Shown one piece after another: positions 44,008 to 51,247 of a DNA stretch of 64,000 bases; position 1 is the stretch's first letter; every line of letters starts with the position of its first letter. Origin of the DNA: Vibrio caribbeanicus ATCC BAA-2122 (lineage in GTDB: Bacteria > Pseudomonadota > Gammaproteobacteria > Enterobacterales > Vibrionaceae); NCBI RefSeq assembly GCF_000165125.1, contig NZ_AEIU01000081.1, positions 1 through 64,000 on the forward strand, in the 5' to 3' direction. Made by a program: the position numbers and the translations under genes. The notes under the pieces were generated by a model, which was not told the origin of the DNA, did no database searches, and was given only the letters and a program-made list of their open reading frames with translations.

Positions 44008-44604
44008 TTATTTACGTTTTACTGCAACCACAGAGTATGTGTGCCAATGCTTCGTTTGACCTGACGATGTTTTGCCATTTTCATCACGTTCAAAGAATCT
44101 GATTATTTCAAAATCAGAGAATAACCCTTTTACTTCTAATTCCGATAAAGGTGTTGTTGGACTATGGTGGTTTTTCGCCCAAGTGTCTTTGAGCCCCATA
44201 AAGTCACCAGCGAATACGCCGCCCACCTCAATAGAAGATTCAATCTTGTGCCAAGTTGTGTCAAATTGGCTTGGATCTGCAAAGAACAGACTGGAATTTG
44301 CGATAACAACACCGGATTTGGGATAGTCAAAAGATTCAAACGAAGACTCTGAAATATCCACGAATGGCTTTGAACTAAACCTGTCTCGACAAATGGCAAC
44401 CGAATCAGGATTAATATCGAAGCCATGCACGGTAAATCCCTGTTTTTCAAGATATTCAATTTCGCTCCCTGTGCCACAACCACAGTCAGTCGCTACTCTG
44501 AGATTGGACTGATTCAGTTGAACGGCAAACTCAGTCCGTTTTGCATGCGGCCGAGCGAGTGTTTTTTGATAATATTGATGCCAAATTTGGTTTTTTTTGT
44601 TCAT
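44008..44604 (-). CDS. Class I SAM-dependent methyltransferase
   Basis: A 198-residue soluble protein. Motif I is ATDCGCGTGSEIEYLE, with FTVHGFDINPDSVAIC following as the acidic SAM-ribose motif. Motif IV reads VVIANSSLFFADP. The overall shape is TehB/UbiE-like. The C-terminal part ends SVVAVKRK. The substrate cannot be assigned. It follows the arsenic pair on the same strand side but with a 130-base gap, and ArsM features (the conserved extra Cys set) are not evident. Confidence 0.85.
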   Translation of the reverse strand: MNKKNQIWHQYYQKTLARPHAKRTEFAVQLNQSNLRVATDCGCGTGSEIEYLEKQGFTVHGFDINPDSVAICRDRFSSKPFVDISESSFESFDYPKSGVVIANSSLFFADPSQFDTTWHKIESSIEVGGVFAGDFMGLKDTWAKNHHSPTTPLSELEVKGLFSDFEIIRFFERDENGKTSSGQTKHWHTYSVVAVKRK

Positions 44605-44721
44605 AAGAATCTGATTTTAATGAATAGATTGGAGGTAAGTATTCCTTGTTTGCCTTGAGTCAACTCGACAGGGTTGAACCTTGGCAATGTGGCGCATAAC
44701 CTTCATTTGTTATACCACGTA

Positions 44722-45417
44722 TTAGGCATAAAACTTCTTCAATGCTGTCTTTAAAAACTGCTTAAAGTGTATTGGAATGATGACAAACAAAGCCACTCCG
44801 CTATTGAAGTCTGGATTCAACTTCCGATAATACTGGATCTCTAACTTATCACTCGTTGCAAAAGAGGTTAATTCGGCTGCCGAGTAATTGCTGGACCGAT
44901 TGACTGAAACTAGGCAACGTAAAGGCTCAGCAGAGCTCAAATCACCATCAGAGTTAAAAAGATCAAAGACCTTCTCTGGCGCGGGATGATGAGGGTGAGG
45001 CCATATAATCCCGGTGTTTTTAGCTATTGCACGATACATGGCTGGACTTAGCATTGTGTCCGCATAATAGATCTTTTTCCACGGGCGACGTAGCCAGCAC
45101 TTAAAACTTTCAGATAGAGAAAATACAAAAGTATTATCACCTTTTCGGTATTGAGGGATAAATCCAGCAGAGGCTCGAATTACGATCATTGTTGATTCGT
45201 CGCTGAACGTAAGTAGACAGTAGCCTACTAGGTTACCTTGGTCGAAATAGAGTCTCAGTCTACGTTCAAATGCGTCTGAACTATCGAAGTACTTAGCGAG
45301 ATACGCTTCTGGTGTGATGTTGGAGAAACTAATTTTTATTATGTGAATAATTGCTTGTCGTTCAGACTCAGATAGCCATAGCTTTGTTTGAGTTAAATCC
45401 TTGAACTCTAATTTCAT
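44722..45417 (-). CDS. Hypothetical protein, possibly GNAT-like
   Basis: A 231-residue cytosolic protein. An early segment (SERQAIIHIIKISFSNITPE) leads to strands NLVGYCLLTFSDESTMIVIR and ASAGFIPQYRKGDNTFVFSL, arranged like an acetyltransferase core. The usual Q/RxxGxG/A acetyl-CoA loop is represented only loosely by QYRKGDN. The C-terminal VALFVIIPIHFKQFLKTALK is hydrophobic-basic. Function is unknown; GNAT membership is a guess from pattern. Confidence 0.55.
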   Translation of the reverse strand: MKLEFKDLTQTKLWLSESERQAIIHIIKISFSNITPEAYLAKYFDSSDAFERRLRLYFDQGNLVGYCLLTFSDESTMIVIRASAGFIPQYRKGDNTFVFSLSESFKCWLRRPWKKIYYADTMLSPAMYRAIAKNTGIIWPHPHHPAPEKVFDLFNSDGDLSSAEPLRCLVSVNRSSNYSAAELTSFATSDKLEIQYYRKLNPDFNSGVALFVIIPIHFKQFLKTALKKFYA

Positions 45418-45458
45418 CGCTAAGATACTCCTTCTAAGCTTTGAGTGTCTGTGAAAGA

Positions 45459-45770
45459 CTATTCCGCGCTAATTTTGTCTTTTATTTCGTAATGGATCTG
45501 CTTCTCTACTTTTTTTATATCGATCCCAGCTTGGCTAAAGCCCCTCTTGATAGCACTAGAGACGTCAAGTTGACCTTCTCCGGTTAAAAAGTGTGTTCTC
45601 GCTTGATGGGTTTCAAATACGCAGATAATGTTTAAGCTCTGTGGAAAAGAAGAATATTTGACCGTATGAGTCACCCATAGAAAGCCATCGTAGCTTTTTA
45701 ATGTGTCCTCACAAACGTCGGTTAACACCTCTCTGATTTGATTTTCGATTTTCTTATCTGATTTACGCAT
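45459..45770 (-). CDS. Conserved hypothetical protein, 103 aa
   Basis: The sequence MRKSDKKIENQIREVLTDVC followed by GFLWVTHTVKYSSFPQSLNI and IICVFET resembles a small family common in Vibrio and Shewanella, sometimes labelled Fis-family regulator without good evidence. No helix-turn-helix is obvious. It is soluble, and starts 41 bases upstream of the 231-aa gene on the same strand, perhaps as an operon. Confidence 0.6.
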   Translation of the reverse strand: MRKSDKKIENQIREVLTDVCEDTLKSYDGFLWVTHTVKYSSFPQSLNIICVFETHQARTHFLTGEGQLDVSSAIKRGFSQAGIDIKKVEKQIHYEIKDKISAE

Positions 45771-46055
45771 ACCGCCAACTTCCTAATCAATACCTTTACA
45801 ACCGCTTTGGCTAGAATGGTCTCAAATAATATTGAGCATGCCCCAAATGCCAAACGCTTATAGTATACCCAAGTGACTTCAAAGTGCAGGGTTCAGAGCG
45901 ATATCACAGTGTTGAGTTCAAGGAAAATAACGCAGCGAAATAGTCATCTCTTACCAAGTTGTTGGTATATACCCAAGTAATATTGAGCTTGCTATCTTTC
46001 CTTTTTTAGTACTTTCAACGATACTTTGCGCTTTAATTTTCAAGCGGAAAACCTC

Positions 46056-46670
46056 ATGACTCAAGCTAGTTCTGTTGTCGTGCTCGATTTTGAAACCACA
46101 GGCCTTTCTCCAAATATGGGCGATCGCGCCATTGAAATCGGTGCGGTTAAACTTGTTGATGGTCAAGTTGTCGATAGTTTCCAACGATTAATGAATCCTG
46201 GTTTTCGAGTGAGCACCTTCATCGAAGGCTATACAGGTATCACCAATAATATGTTGCGTACAGCGCCGAGCTGCGATGAGGTCATGACCTCGTTCAGCCA
46301 ATTTATTGCGGGAGAGAATCTTATCGCTCACAACGCCTCCTTCGATAAGCGATTTCTGGATGCGGAGCTAGAGCGAGTCAACTGCGGTTATTCTGGCGAG
46401 TTCGCTTGCTCATTATTAGTCGCAAGGCGGCTCATTCAAGATGCCCCCTCACACAAACTTGGTGAGTTGGTTCGCCACCGAAATATTGAAAACGACGGCG
46501 TATTTCACCGCGCTTTGGCCGATGCACAGGTAACGGCAAAGTTGTGGCTGCTAATGGTAGAAGAGCTTGAGCAATACGGCATTACCTCGCCAAGTTTTAC
46601 ATTTATGCAGAGAATCAGTAAAACAGCCAAAAGCAAAGTGGATCAGCTACTTGCCAACCATCGGGCTTAA
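46056..46670 (+). CDS. DEDDh 3'-5' exonuclease (DnaQ/PolC-like)
   Basis: A 204-residue exonuclease. I chose the ATG at 46056 ([19 protein letters not shown]); a TTG at 46026 is possible. Motifs are Exo[11 protein letters not shown], Exo[17 protein letters not shown] and Exo[16 protein letters not shown], the DEDDh set. It resembles stand-alone exonucleases rather than DNA polymerase III epsilon, because the clamp-binding tail is absent. Two copies of an intergenic repeat follow it. Confidence 0.9.
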   Translation: MTQASSVVVLDFETTGLSPNMGDRAIEIGAVKLVDGQVVDSFQRLMNPGFRVSTFIEGYTGITNNMLRTAPSCDEVMTSFSQFIAGENLIAHNASFDKRFLDAELERVNCGYSGEFACSLLVARRLIQDAPSHKLGELVRHRNIENDGVFHRALADAQVTAKLWLLMVEELEQYGITSPSFTFMQRISKTAKSKVDQLLANHRA

Positions 46671-46711
46671 AACTCTAATGCCCAAGTGTGCTGGTGTTAC
46701 TGGTGCGCTTT

Positions 46712-46797
46712 TTAGATGACTAGATTTTCAAATCGTTGCCTTGCCTGTCAAGCAAGCCACTCTTGCTGAACCTAGCATCTTGAGGTTACTTGGACAT
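46712..46797 (+). repeat. Intergenic repeat, copy 2
   Basis: TTGCCTGTCAAGCAAGCCA, then CTGAACCTAGCATC and GAGGTTACTTGGACATA, closely matching copies at 19.7 and 46.95 kb. GATGACTAGATTT before it also resembles copy 1. Confidence 0.7.
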
Positions 46798-46942
46798 AAA
46801 GCCCCCTTAATTTCCCTTTCTTGATGATGTCTTACCGCATGATTGTTTTGTTTTATCAAACAGACTTTTCTAACAGGCTTGTTTTTCTGATGTAATGATT
46901 AGGGTAAATTTGTCCTTGTTTATATGTGTTGCATATAAAATC

Positions 46943-47006
46943 CTTGCCTTGCCTGTAAAGCAAGCCATTCTCGCTGAACCTAGCATCTTGAGGTTACTTG
47001 GTTATA
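46943..47006 (+). repeat. Intergenic repeat, copy 3
   Basis: TTGCCTGTAAAGCAAGCCAT, then CTGAACCTAGCATCTTGAGG and TTACTTGGTTATA. It lies about 145 bases after copy 2 in the same orientation. The rest of the 464-base gap 46671-47134 shows no ORF or RNA I can support. Confidence 0.7.
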
Positions 47007-47134
47007 TCAACGTCTTGAGATTTCTTTGACAGGAAAAGAAATACAATGGGTTGGTTTTGTTGAGGGTATATCTGGGGTGGTATCAAAGTTTTCATCGCGC
47101 CCCTGTGCGAATAGAGAGTAGAGCGGAGCCATTT

Positions 47135-47869
47135 ATGTTTTCAAACGTGTCGATAAAAGCCAACTTAGCCAAAGACCATCATAATTTTTACCAGAATATT
47201 TTAGGGATGACACTCACTGATCAAGGGTGGGGGTTTGAGAATCAGGGAGCGCGTTTATCCTTTACCCATATTCCCGAGCCTTATCAAACTCAATCTGACG
47301 ATTTATTTTGGAAAATTGGTATTACGGTCGTCAATCTTGATCTCGCGTGCCAGTGGTTACGTCAACAGGGTTTTTTTGTCACTGAACCAAGACAGTTTAG
47401 AGATATTGGTTACCTTGCACACCTGAGTGATCCAAGCGGCATGACGATCGAGTTATTACAGACCACGTTCTCGAATTCATCGCCATCAACGACACTCTTT
47501 CACCCGATAAGCTCTGGTGCGACAGTAGCCCATATTAGTATGAGGTGTCACGATAAGAAGCAAATGATGTCGTGGTGTCAACAGCAAGGTATGGTACTGA
47601 AATCTATCCAGCCAGCGCTTGATTTTGGGTTTACCTTGTATTTCTTCAGTTGGGTGGATGAGACACTGCCTGAACCAGAACTAACCTCTGTCGCTAATCG
47701 TGAATGGTTGTGGCAGCGTCCTTATACCTTGTTAGAGTTTCAGGTGATTGATAATGCTCCCCCTTTTCTTGCGCCAGAAGAGAACAAAAGTGGTCTGTTT
47801 GAAATTGCAACAGAGAGTGGACTGATTATCAACGGCAGAAGTCTTATAGAGGCAGGGTTAGCTCGGTAA
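47135..47869 (+). CDS. VOC (glyoxalase/bleomycin-resistance fold) family protein
   Basis: A 244-residue protein from the ATG at 47135 (GGAG upstream); the frame opens earlier at 47051 without an RBS. Two VOC modules are seen: SNVSIKANLAKDHHNFYQNI to HLSDPSGMTIELLQ (about 3-110) and VAHISMRCHDKKQMMSWCQQ to the C-terminal GLFEIATESG (about 130-235). Metal-ligand type residues (His, Glu) fall at usual places in the first module. The substrate is unknown. It is the last accessory gene before ribH. Confidence 0.8.
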   Translation: MFSNVSIKANLAKDHHNFYQNILGMTLTDQGWGFENQGARLSFTHIPEPYQTQSDDLFWKIGITVVNLDLACQWLRQQGFFVTEPRQFRDIGYLAHLSDPSGMTIELLQTTFSNSSPSTTLFHPISSGATVAHISMRCHDKKQMMSWCQQQGMVLKSIQPALDFGFTLYFFSWVDETLPEPELTSVANREWLWQRPYTLLEFQVIDNAPPFLAPEENKSGLFEIATESGLIINGRSLIEAGLAR

Positions 47870-48151
47870 TAATCACCATTTTTTAAAGAGTTAATGCTGT
47901 GACGCCCTTTTCCTTGCCTATGCGGCTCAGGTTTACCAACTCGTCTTACGTGCTCGGTGTGAGCTGCAAAATATGTGGCTAATACAGAGCGGTTTGATGC
48001 CCAAGTACATGGGGAGCCGCGCTTTTTTTGTTCATAGAAAATCTCGGTAAAGAAGCGCATAAACAAGAGGTGAACATTCGCTAGATATTGGTCACATCTT
48101 TTGTTAGAATTCCGCGATTCTCACTTGATGAATACAGTTAAAGGAAGGCTT

Positions 48152-48622
48152 ATGAAAGTGATCGAGGGTGGCTTCCCAGCGCCAAATGCAAAAATTGCTA
48201 TCGTTATTTCTCGTTTCAACAGTTTTATTAACGAAAGTCTATTGTCTGGTGCAATCGATACTTTAAAACGCCATGGTCAAATTAGCGAAGACAACATTAC
48301 TGTTGTTCGTTGTCCTGGTGCGGTTGAGCTTCCTCTTGTTGCACAGCGCGTAGCAAAAACGAAGAAGTACGATGCAATTGTTTCTCTTGGCTCGGTTATT
48401 CGTGGCGGCACACCTCACTTTGAATACGTGTGTAGTGAGTGCAACAAAGGTCTTGCCCAAGTTTCTCTGGAGTACAGTCTTCCAGTGGCGTTTGGTGTTT
48501 TGACCGTTGATACCATAGATCAGGCTATTGAGCGTGCCGGAACCAAGGCTGGTAATAAAGGTGCAGAGGCTGCACTGAGCGCGCTTGAGATGATAAACGT
48601 TCTTTCAGAAATCGATTCCTAA
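48152..48622 (+). CDS. ribH: 6,7-dimethyl-8-ribityllumazine synthase
   Basis: Penultimate enzyme of riboflavin synthesis, 156 residues from the ATG at 48152 (AAGGA upstream). Features are [35 protein letters not shown] and [17 protein letters not shown]. In most Vibrio it directly follows ribBX; here about 11.7 kb intervene, so it must have its own promoter. Its TAA overlaps the nusB ATG. Confidence 0.96.
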   Translation: MKVIEGGFPAPNAKIAIVISRFNSFINESLLSGAIDTLKRHGQISEDNITVVRCPGAVELPLVAQRVAKTKKYDAIVSLGSVIRGGTPHFEYVCSECNKGLAQVSLEYSLPVAFGVLTVDTIDQAIERAGTKAGNKGAEAALSALEMINVLSEIDS

Positions 48623-49089
48623 TGGGGGCCAGTGTGAAACCAGCCGCACGTCGTAATGCACGCCGATTTGCTTTACAAGCAATCTACTCTTGGCAAATAA
48701 CTAAAGAAAATGTTGCCAATATTGAAGAGCAGTTTTTATCGGGAGATAAGTATGATGAAGAAGAACATCATGCCCAAGAGCCCGCTCTCTCTACACCAGA
48801 TACGGATGTTGCTTACTTCAGAGATCTTCTGACCGGAGTTGTGCTTAGTCATACTGAATTGGATAGTAAAATTCGCCCTTATACCGCACGTCCAATGCAA
48901 GATTTGGATATGATGGAACTGGCGCTACTTCGTTTGGCGATGTATGAAATGACGCGTCGTGAAGATGTGCCTTATAAAGTCGTGATTAACGAAGCTATCG
49001 AATTAGCCAAAGTGTTTGCAGCAGAAGAGAGCCATAAGTTCGTCAATGGGGTCTTAGATAAAGCTGCACCACATGTTCGTAAAAAGTAA
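48622..49089 (+). CDS. nusB: Transcription antitermination factor NusB
   Basis: A 155-residue helical RNA-binding protein of the rRNA antitermination complex. [18 protein letters not shown] and [20 protein letters not shown] match the family. The start overlaps the ribH stop (TAATG), giving coupling. A terminator follows. Confidence 0.96.
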   Translation: MGASVKPAARRNARRFALQAIYSWQITKENVANIEEQFLSGDKYDEEEHHAQEPALSTPDTDVAYFRDLLTGVVLSHTELDSKIRPYTARPMQDLDMMELALLRLAMYEMTRREDVPYKVVINEAIELAKVFAAEESHKFVNGVLDKAAPHVRKK

Positions 49090-49101
49090 TCCCCAAATTT
49101 G

Positions 49102-49133
49102 AAAAAAGGTCAGCACTCGCTGACTTTTTTTTC
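49102..49133 (+). terminator. Intrinsic terminator after ribH-nusB
   Basis: AAAAAAGGTCAGC-ACTC-GCTGACTTTTTTTT is a strong stem with eight T. Confidence 0.88.
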
Positions 49134-49174
49134 GTTTGTACATTTTAGTGTCCTTGAAAGAGAATATTTAGACC

Positions 49175-50140
49175 ATGGTTGGTGAATTTAATCTGATAGA
49201 GAAATACTTTGTAGCAAGGCAACATCCCCGTAAGGACGTTGTCTTGGCGGCAGGCGATGATTGCGCGCTGGTAAAAGCGCCCAATGATGTGGCGATTGCG
49301 ATTAGCACCGACACTTTAGTGGCGGGAACCCACTTTTTAGTTGATGCCAATCCTGCTTGGGTTGCGCATAAGGCACTTGCCTCCAATATCAGTGATCTGG
49401 TGGCGATGGGAGCCACACCAGCATGGGTATCTCTCGCACTGACTATGCCAGAGGTTGATGAGGCTTGGTTAGAACCATTTTGTACTGCTTTTTTTGAATT
49501 AGCCGATTATTACGGTATTCAATTGGTTGGAGGCGACACCACCAAGGGGCCGCTGAGTATCACTTTAACCGTGCATGGTTTGGTTGATGCCAATAATGCG
49601 TTGCGACGCGATGGTGCGAAAGTGGGGGATTGGGTCTTTGTGACAGGCAATCTTGGAGACAGCAGGGCAGGATTAGATGTTATATTGAATCCGGATTTGT
49701 GTCATAGACCACATGCCCAGACCTTGGAAAAAGCGCACTATCTTTCAACACCAAGAGTATTAGTTGGTCAGGCCTTATTGGACTTTGCAACCTCTTCAAT
49801 CGATCTATCCGACGGCCTTATTTCTGACATTAAACATATTTTGCATCGCTCTGATGTGGGCGTTAGTATTGATATAGCAAAGCTTCCTACCTCTGAACAT
49901 CTTGAGCTATTTTTGAATGATCCAACACTCGCCAAGCAATACGCTTTATCAAGCGGGGAAGAGTATGAATTGTGCTTTACTGTACCTGATGAACTCAAAG
50001 AAAACTTGGACAGTCGGTTAGCTCATTGTGGTGTCAAAGTTACCTGTATTGGTCAAATACGCAGTAAGGGCGTTTTTGATATTCATTATTCTGGCCAGCC
50101 CATCGAGTGGGAGGTTAGTGGCTATGATCATTTTAAATAG
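49175..50140 (+). CDS. thiL: Thiamine-monophosphate kinase
   Basis: Phosphorylates TMP to TPP; 321 residues. AIR-synthase-like features include VLAAGDDCALV, ISTDTLVAGTHFL, LASNISDLVAMGATPAWVSL and QLVGGDTTKGPLSI. Another metal-binding segment is IDLSDGLISDI. It is followed by pgpA after 12 bases. Confidence 0.95.
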   Translation: MVGEFNLIEKYFVARQHPRKDVVLAAGDDCALVKAPNDVAIAISTDTLVAGTHFLVDANPAWVAHKALASNISDLVAMGATPAWVSLALTMPEVDEAWLEPFCTAFFELADYYGIQLVGGDTTKGPLSITLTVHGLVDANNALRRDGAKVGDWVFVTGNLGDSRAGLDVILNPDLCHRPHAQTLEKAHYLSTPRVLVGQALLDFATSSIDLSDGLISDIKHILHRSDVGVSIDIAKLPTSEHLELFLNDPTLAKQYALSSGEEYELCFTVPDELKENLDSRLAHCGVKVTCIGQIRSKGVFDIHYSGQPIEWEVSGYDHFK

Positions 50141-50152
50141 AAAGGCTTTGAG

Positions 50153-50659
50153 ATGAAGGCTCCATTATCATTTATTTCACTTAAAAACCCTTGGCACTTG
50201 ATGGCGACGGGCTTTGGTAGTGGTTTATCTCCAGTGATCCCAGGCACAATGGGAACGCTCGCTGCGATCCCACTTTATCTTCTTTTGGTGCAGTTATCCT
50301 TAAGTGGTTATATTGTCGCAGTGGTCATTGCCTGCCTATTAGGCATTAAAATTTGCCAAGTGACTTCGGATGATATGGGAGTACATGATCACGGCTCTAT
50401 TGTCTGGGACGAATTTGCAGGTTTTTGGATCACCATGCTTGTTGTTCCATTATTCAATCAACCAACAACAGAGTGGAAATGGCTACTGACCGGATTTGTG
50501 TTATTTCGCTTTTTTGACATGGTAAAACCATGGCCGATCGGTTGGTTGGATAAACGGGTACATGGTGGCCTTGGAATTATGCTTGATGATATCGTCGCGG
50601 GCGTCATGTCTGCGATAGCACTTTACCTCATTGGTAAATACCTAGCCTGGTTTATTTGA
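50153..50659 (+). CDS. pgpA: Phosphatidylglycerophosphatase A
   Basis: A 168-residue membrane enzyme making phosphatidylglycerol. GSGLSPVIPGTMGTLAAIPL, HDHGSIVWDEFAGFWITM and DKRVHGGLGIMLDDIVAG are the family motifs, the last with catalytic acidic residues. About four membrane helices. It shares an operon with thiL and ends at a terminator. Confidence 0.94.
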   Translation: MKAPLSFISLKNPWHLMATGFGSGLSPVIPGTMGTLAAIPLYLLLVQLSLSGYIVAVVIACLLGIKICQVTSDDMGVHDHGSIVWDEFAGFWITMLVVPLFNQPTTEWKWLLTGFVLFRFFDMVKPWPIGWLDKRVHGGLGIMLDDIVAGVMSAIALYLIGKYLAWFI

Positions 50660-50667
50660 TTCAAAGA

Positions 50668-50692
50668 TAGGGGAGTGCTTTCCCCTTTCTCT
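50668..50692 (+). terminator. Terminator after pgpA
   Basis: AGGGGA-GTGCTT-TCCCCT then TTCTCTT, directly after the pgpA stop and before the convergent DUF3461 gene. Confidence 0.7.
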
Positions 50693-50724
50693 TACTTAAA
50701 GCGTCAAGGTGGATTAGGCCACCA

Positions 50725-51108
50725 TCACTTCATTTTTTCTAGATCGGCTTCAATCTCAGCAATTTTACTGGTTACTACTTTCTCTAGGTGTTTCAAATCA
50801 GACAGGATTTTTCCTTTAATGTCTGTTTCTGATAGTTTTTGTGGTTTGGTGATTTTATTCAGCTCATCAATGACCAGGGTTAGGTTACGGTTGATTTCAC
50901 TGACTTCTTTATATTGATGGCTACCACTATCGACAAGGACATTTTTAACTTGGCGTGGGTATTTGAATTTAACGCTTTTGGCGAACAACTCCCCTTTTTG
51001 TTTGTGGAAGTAAATCTTCAACACGTCTTTGTGGGCTTCTTGACGTAATGCGTAGCGCTCAATTTTTTCGGGTTCGTGGATCCCCAAACTGTTTAGGTGT
51101 GTATACAT
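50725..51108 (-). CDS. DUF3461 family protein
   Basis: A 127-residue cytosolic protein. The N-terminus [20 protein letters not shown], then [20 protein letters not shown], and a C-terminal coiled-coil ([20 protein letters not shown]) match the conserved DUF3461 family, whose function is unknown. It lies downstream of glnD on the same strand, separated by 139 bases. Confidence 0.8.
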   Translation of the reverse strand: MYTHLNSLGIHEPEKIERYALRQEAHKDVLKIYFHKQKGELFAKSVKFKYPRQVKNVLVDSGSHQYKEVSEINRNLTLVIDELNKITKPQKLSETDIKGKILSDLKHLEKVVTSKIAEIEADLEKMK

Positions 51109-51247
51109 AGACGGCCTCTGTGTGATGATGACTTCTTCAAACTGGCGCTCCGGATCTGGAACAATCAGATTAGAATAATTTAGCAGTCAAGTGGCAGACT
51201 AGATAGAAGATTTGCTGCTTAAGTTGAGAACTTGTGCTCGTGATCGA

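Noticed and set aside
44008-44604. Arsenite methyltransferase ArsM
   Set aside because: It lies near arsR-acr3, but the three conserved Cys of ArsM are not placed as expected and it resembles general TehB/UbiE-type enzymes.
45951-46184. 77-codon minus-strand ORF at the exonuclease start
   Set aside because: Mostly antisense to the exonuclease N-terminus; no support.
47740-48066. 108-codon minus-strand ORF overlapping the VOC gene end
   Set aside because: It overlaps a better gene and a structured intergenic segment, and lacks an RBS. The segment is more likely non-coding.
36404-48100. Prophage or integrative element
   Set aside because: No integrase, phage structural gene, tRNA target or flanking direct repeat could be seen.
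33019-48622. FMN riboswitch near riboflavin genes
   Set aside because: None of the conserved RFN element blocks was found upstream of nrdR/ribD, ribBX or ribH.
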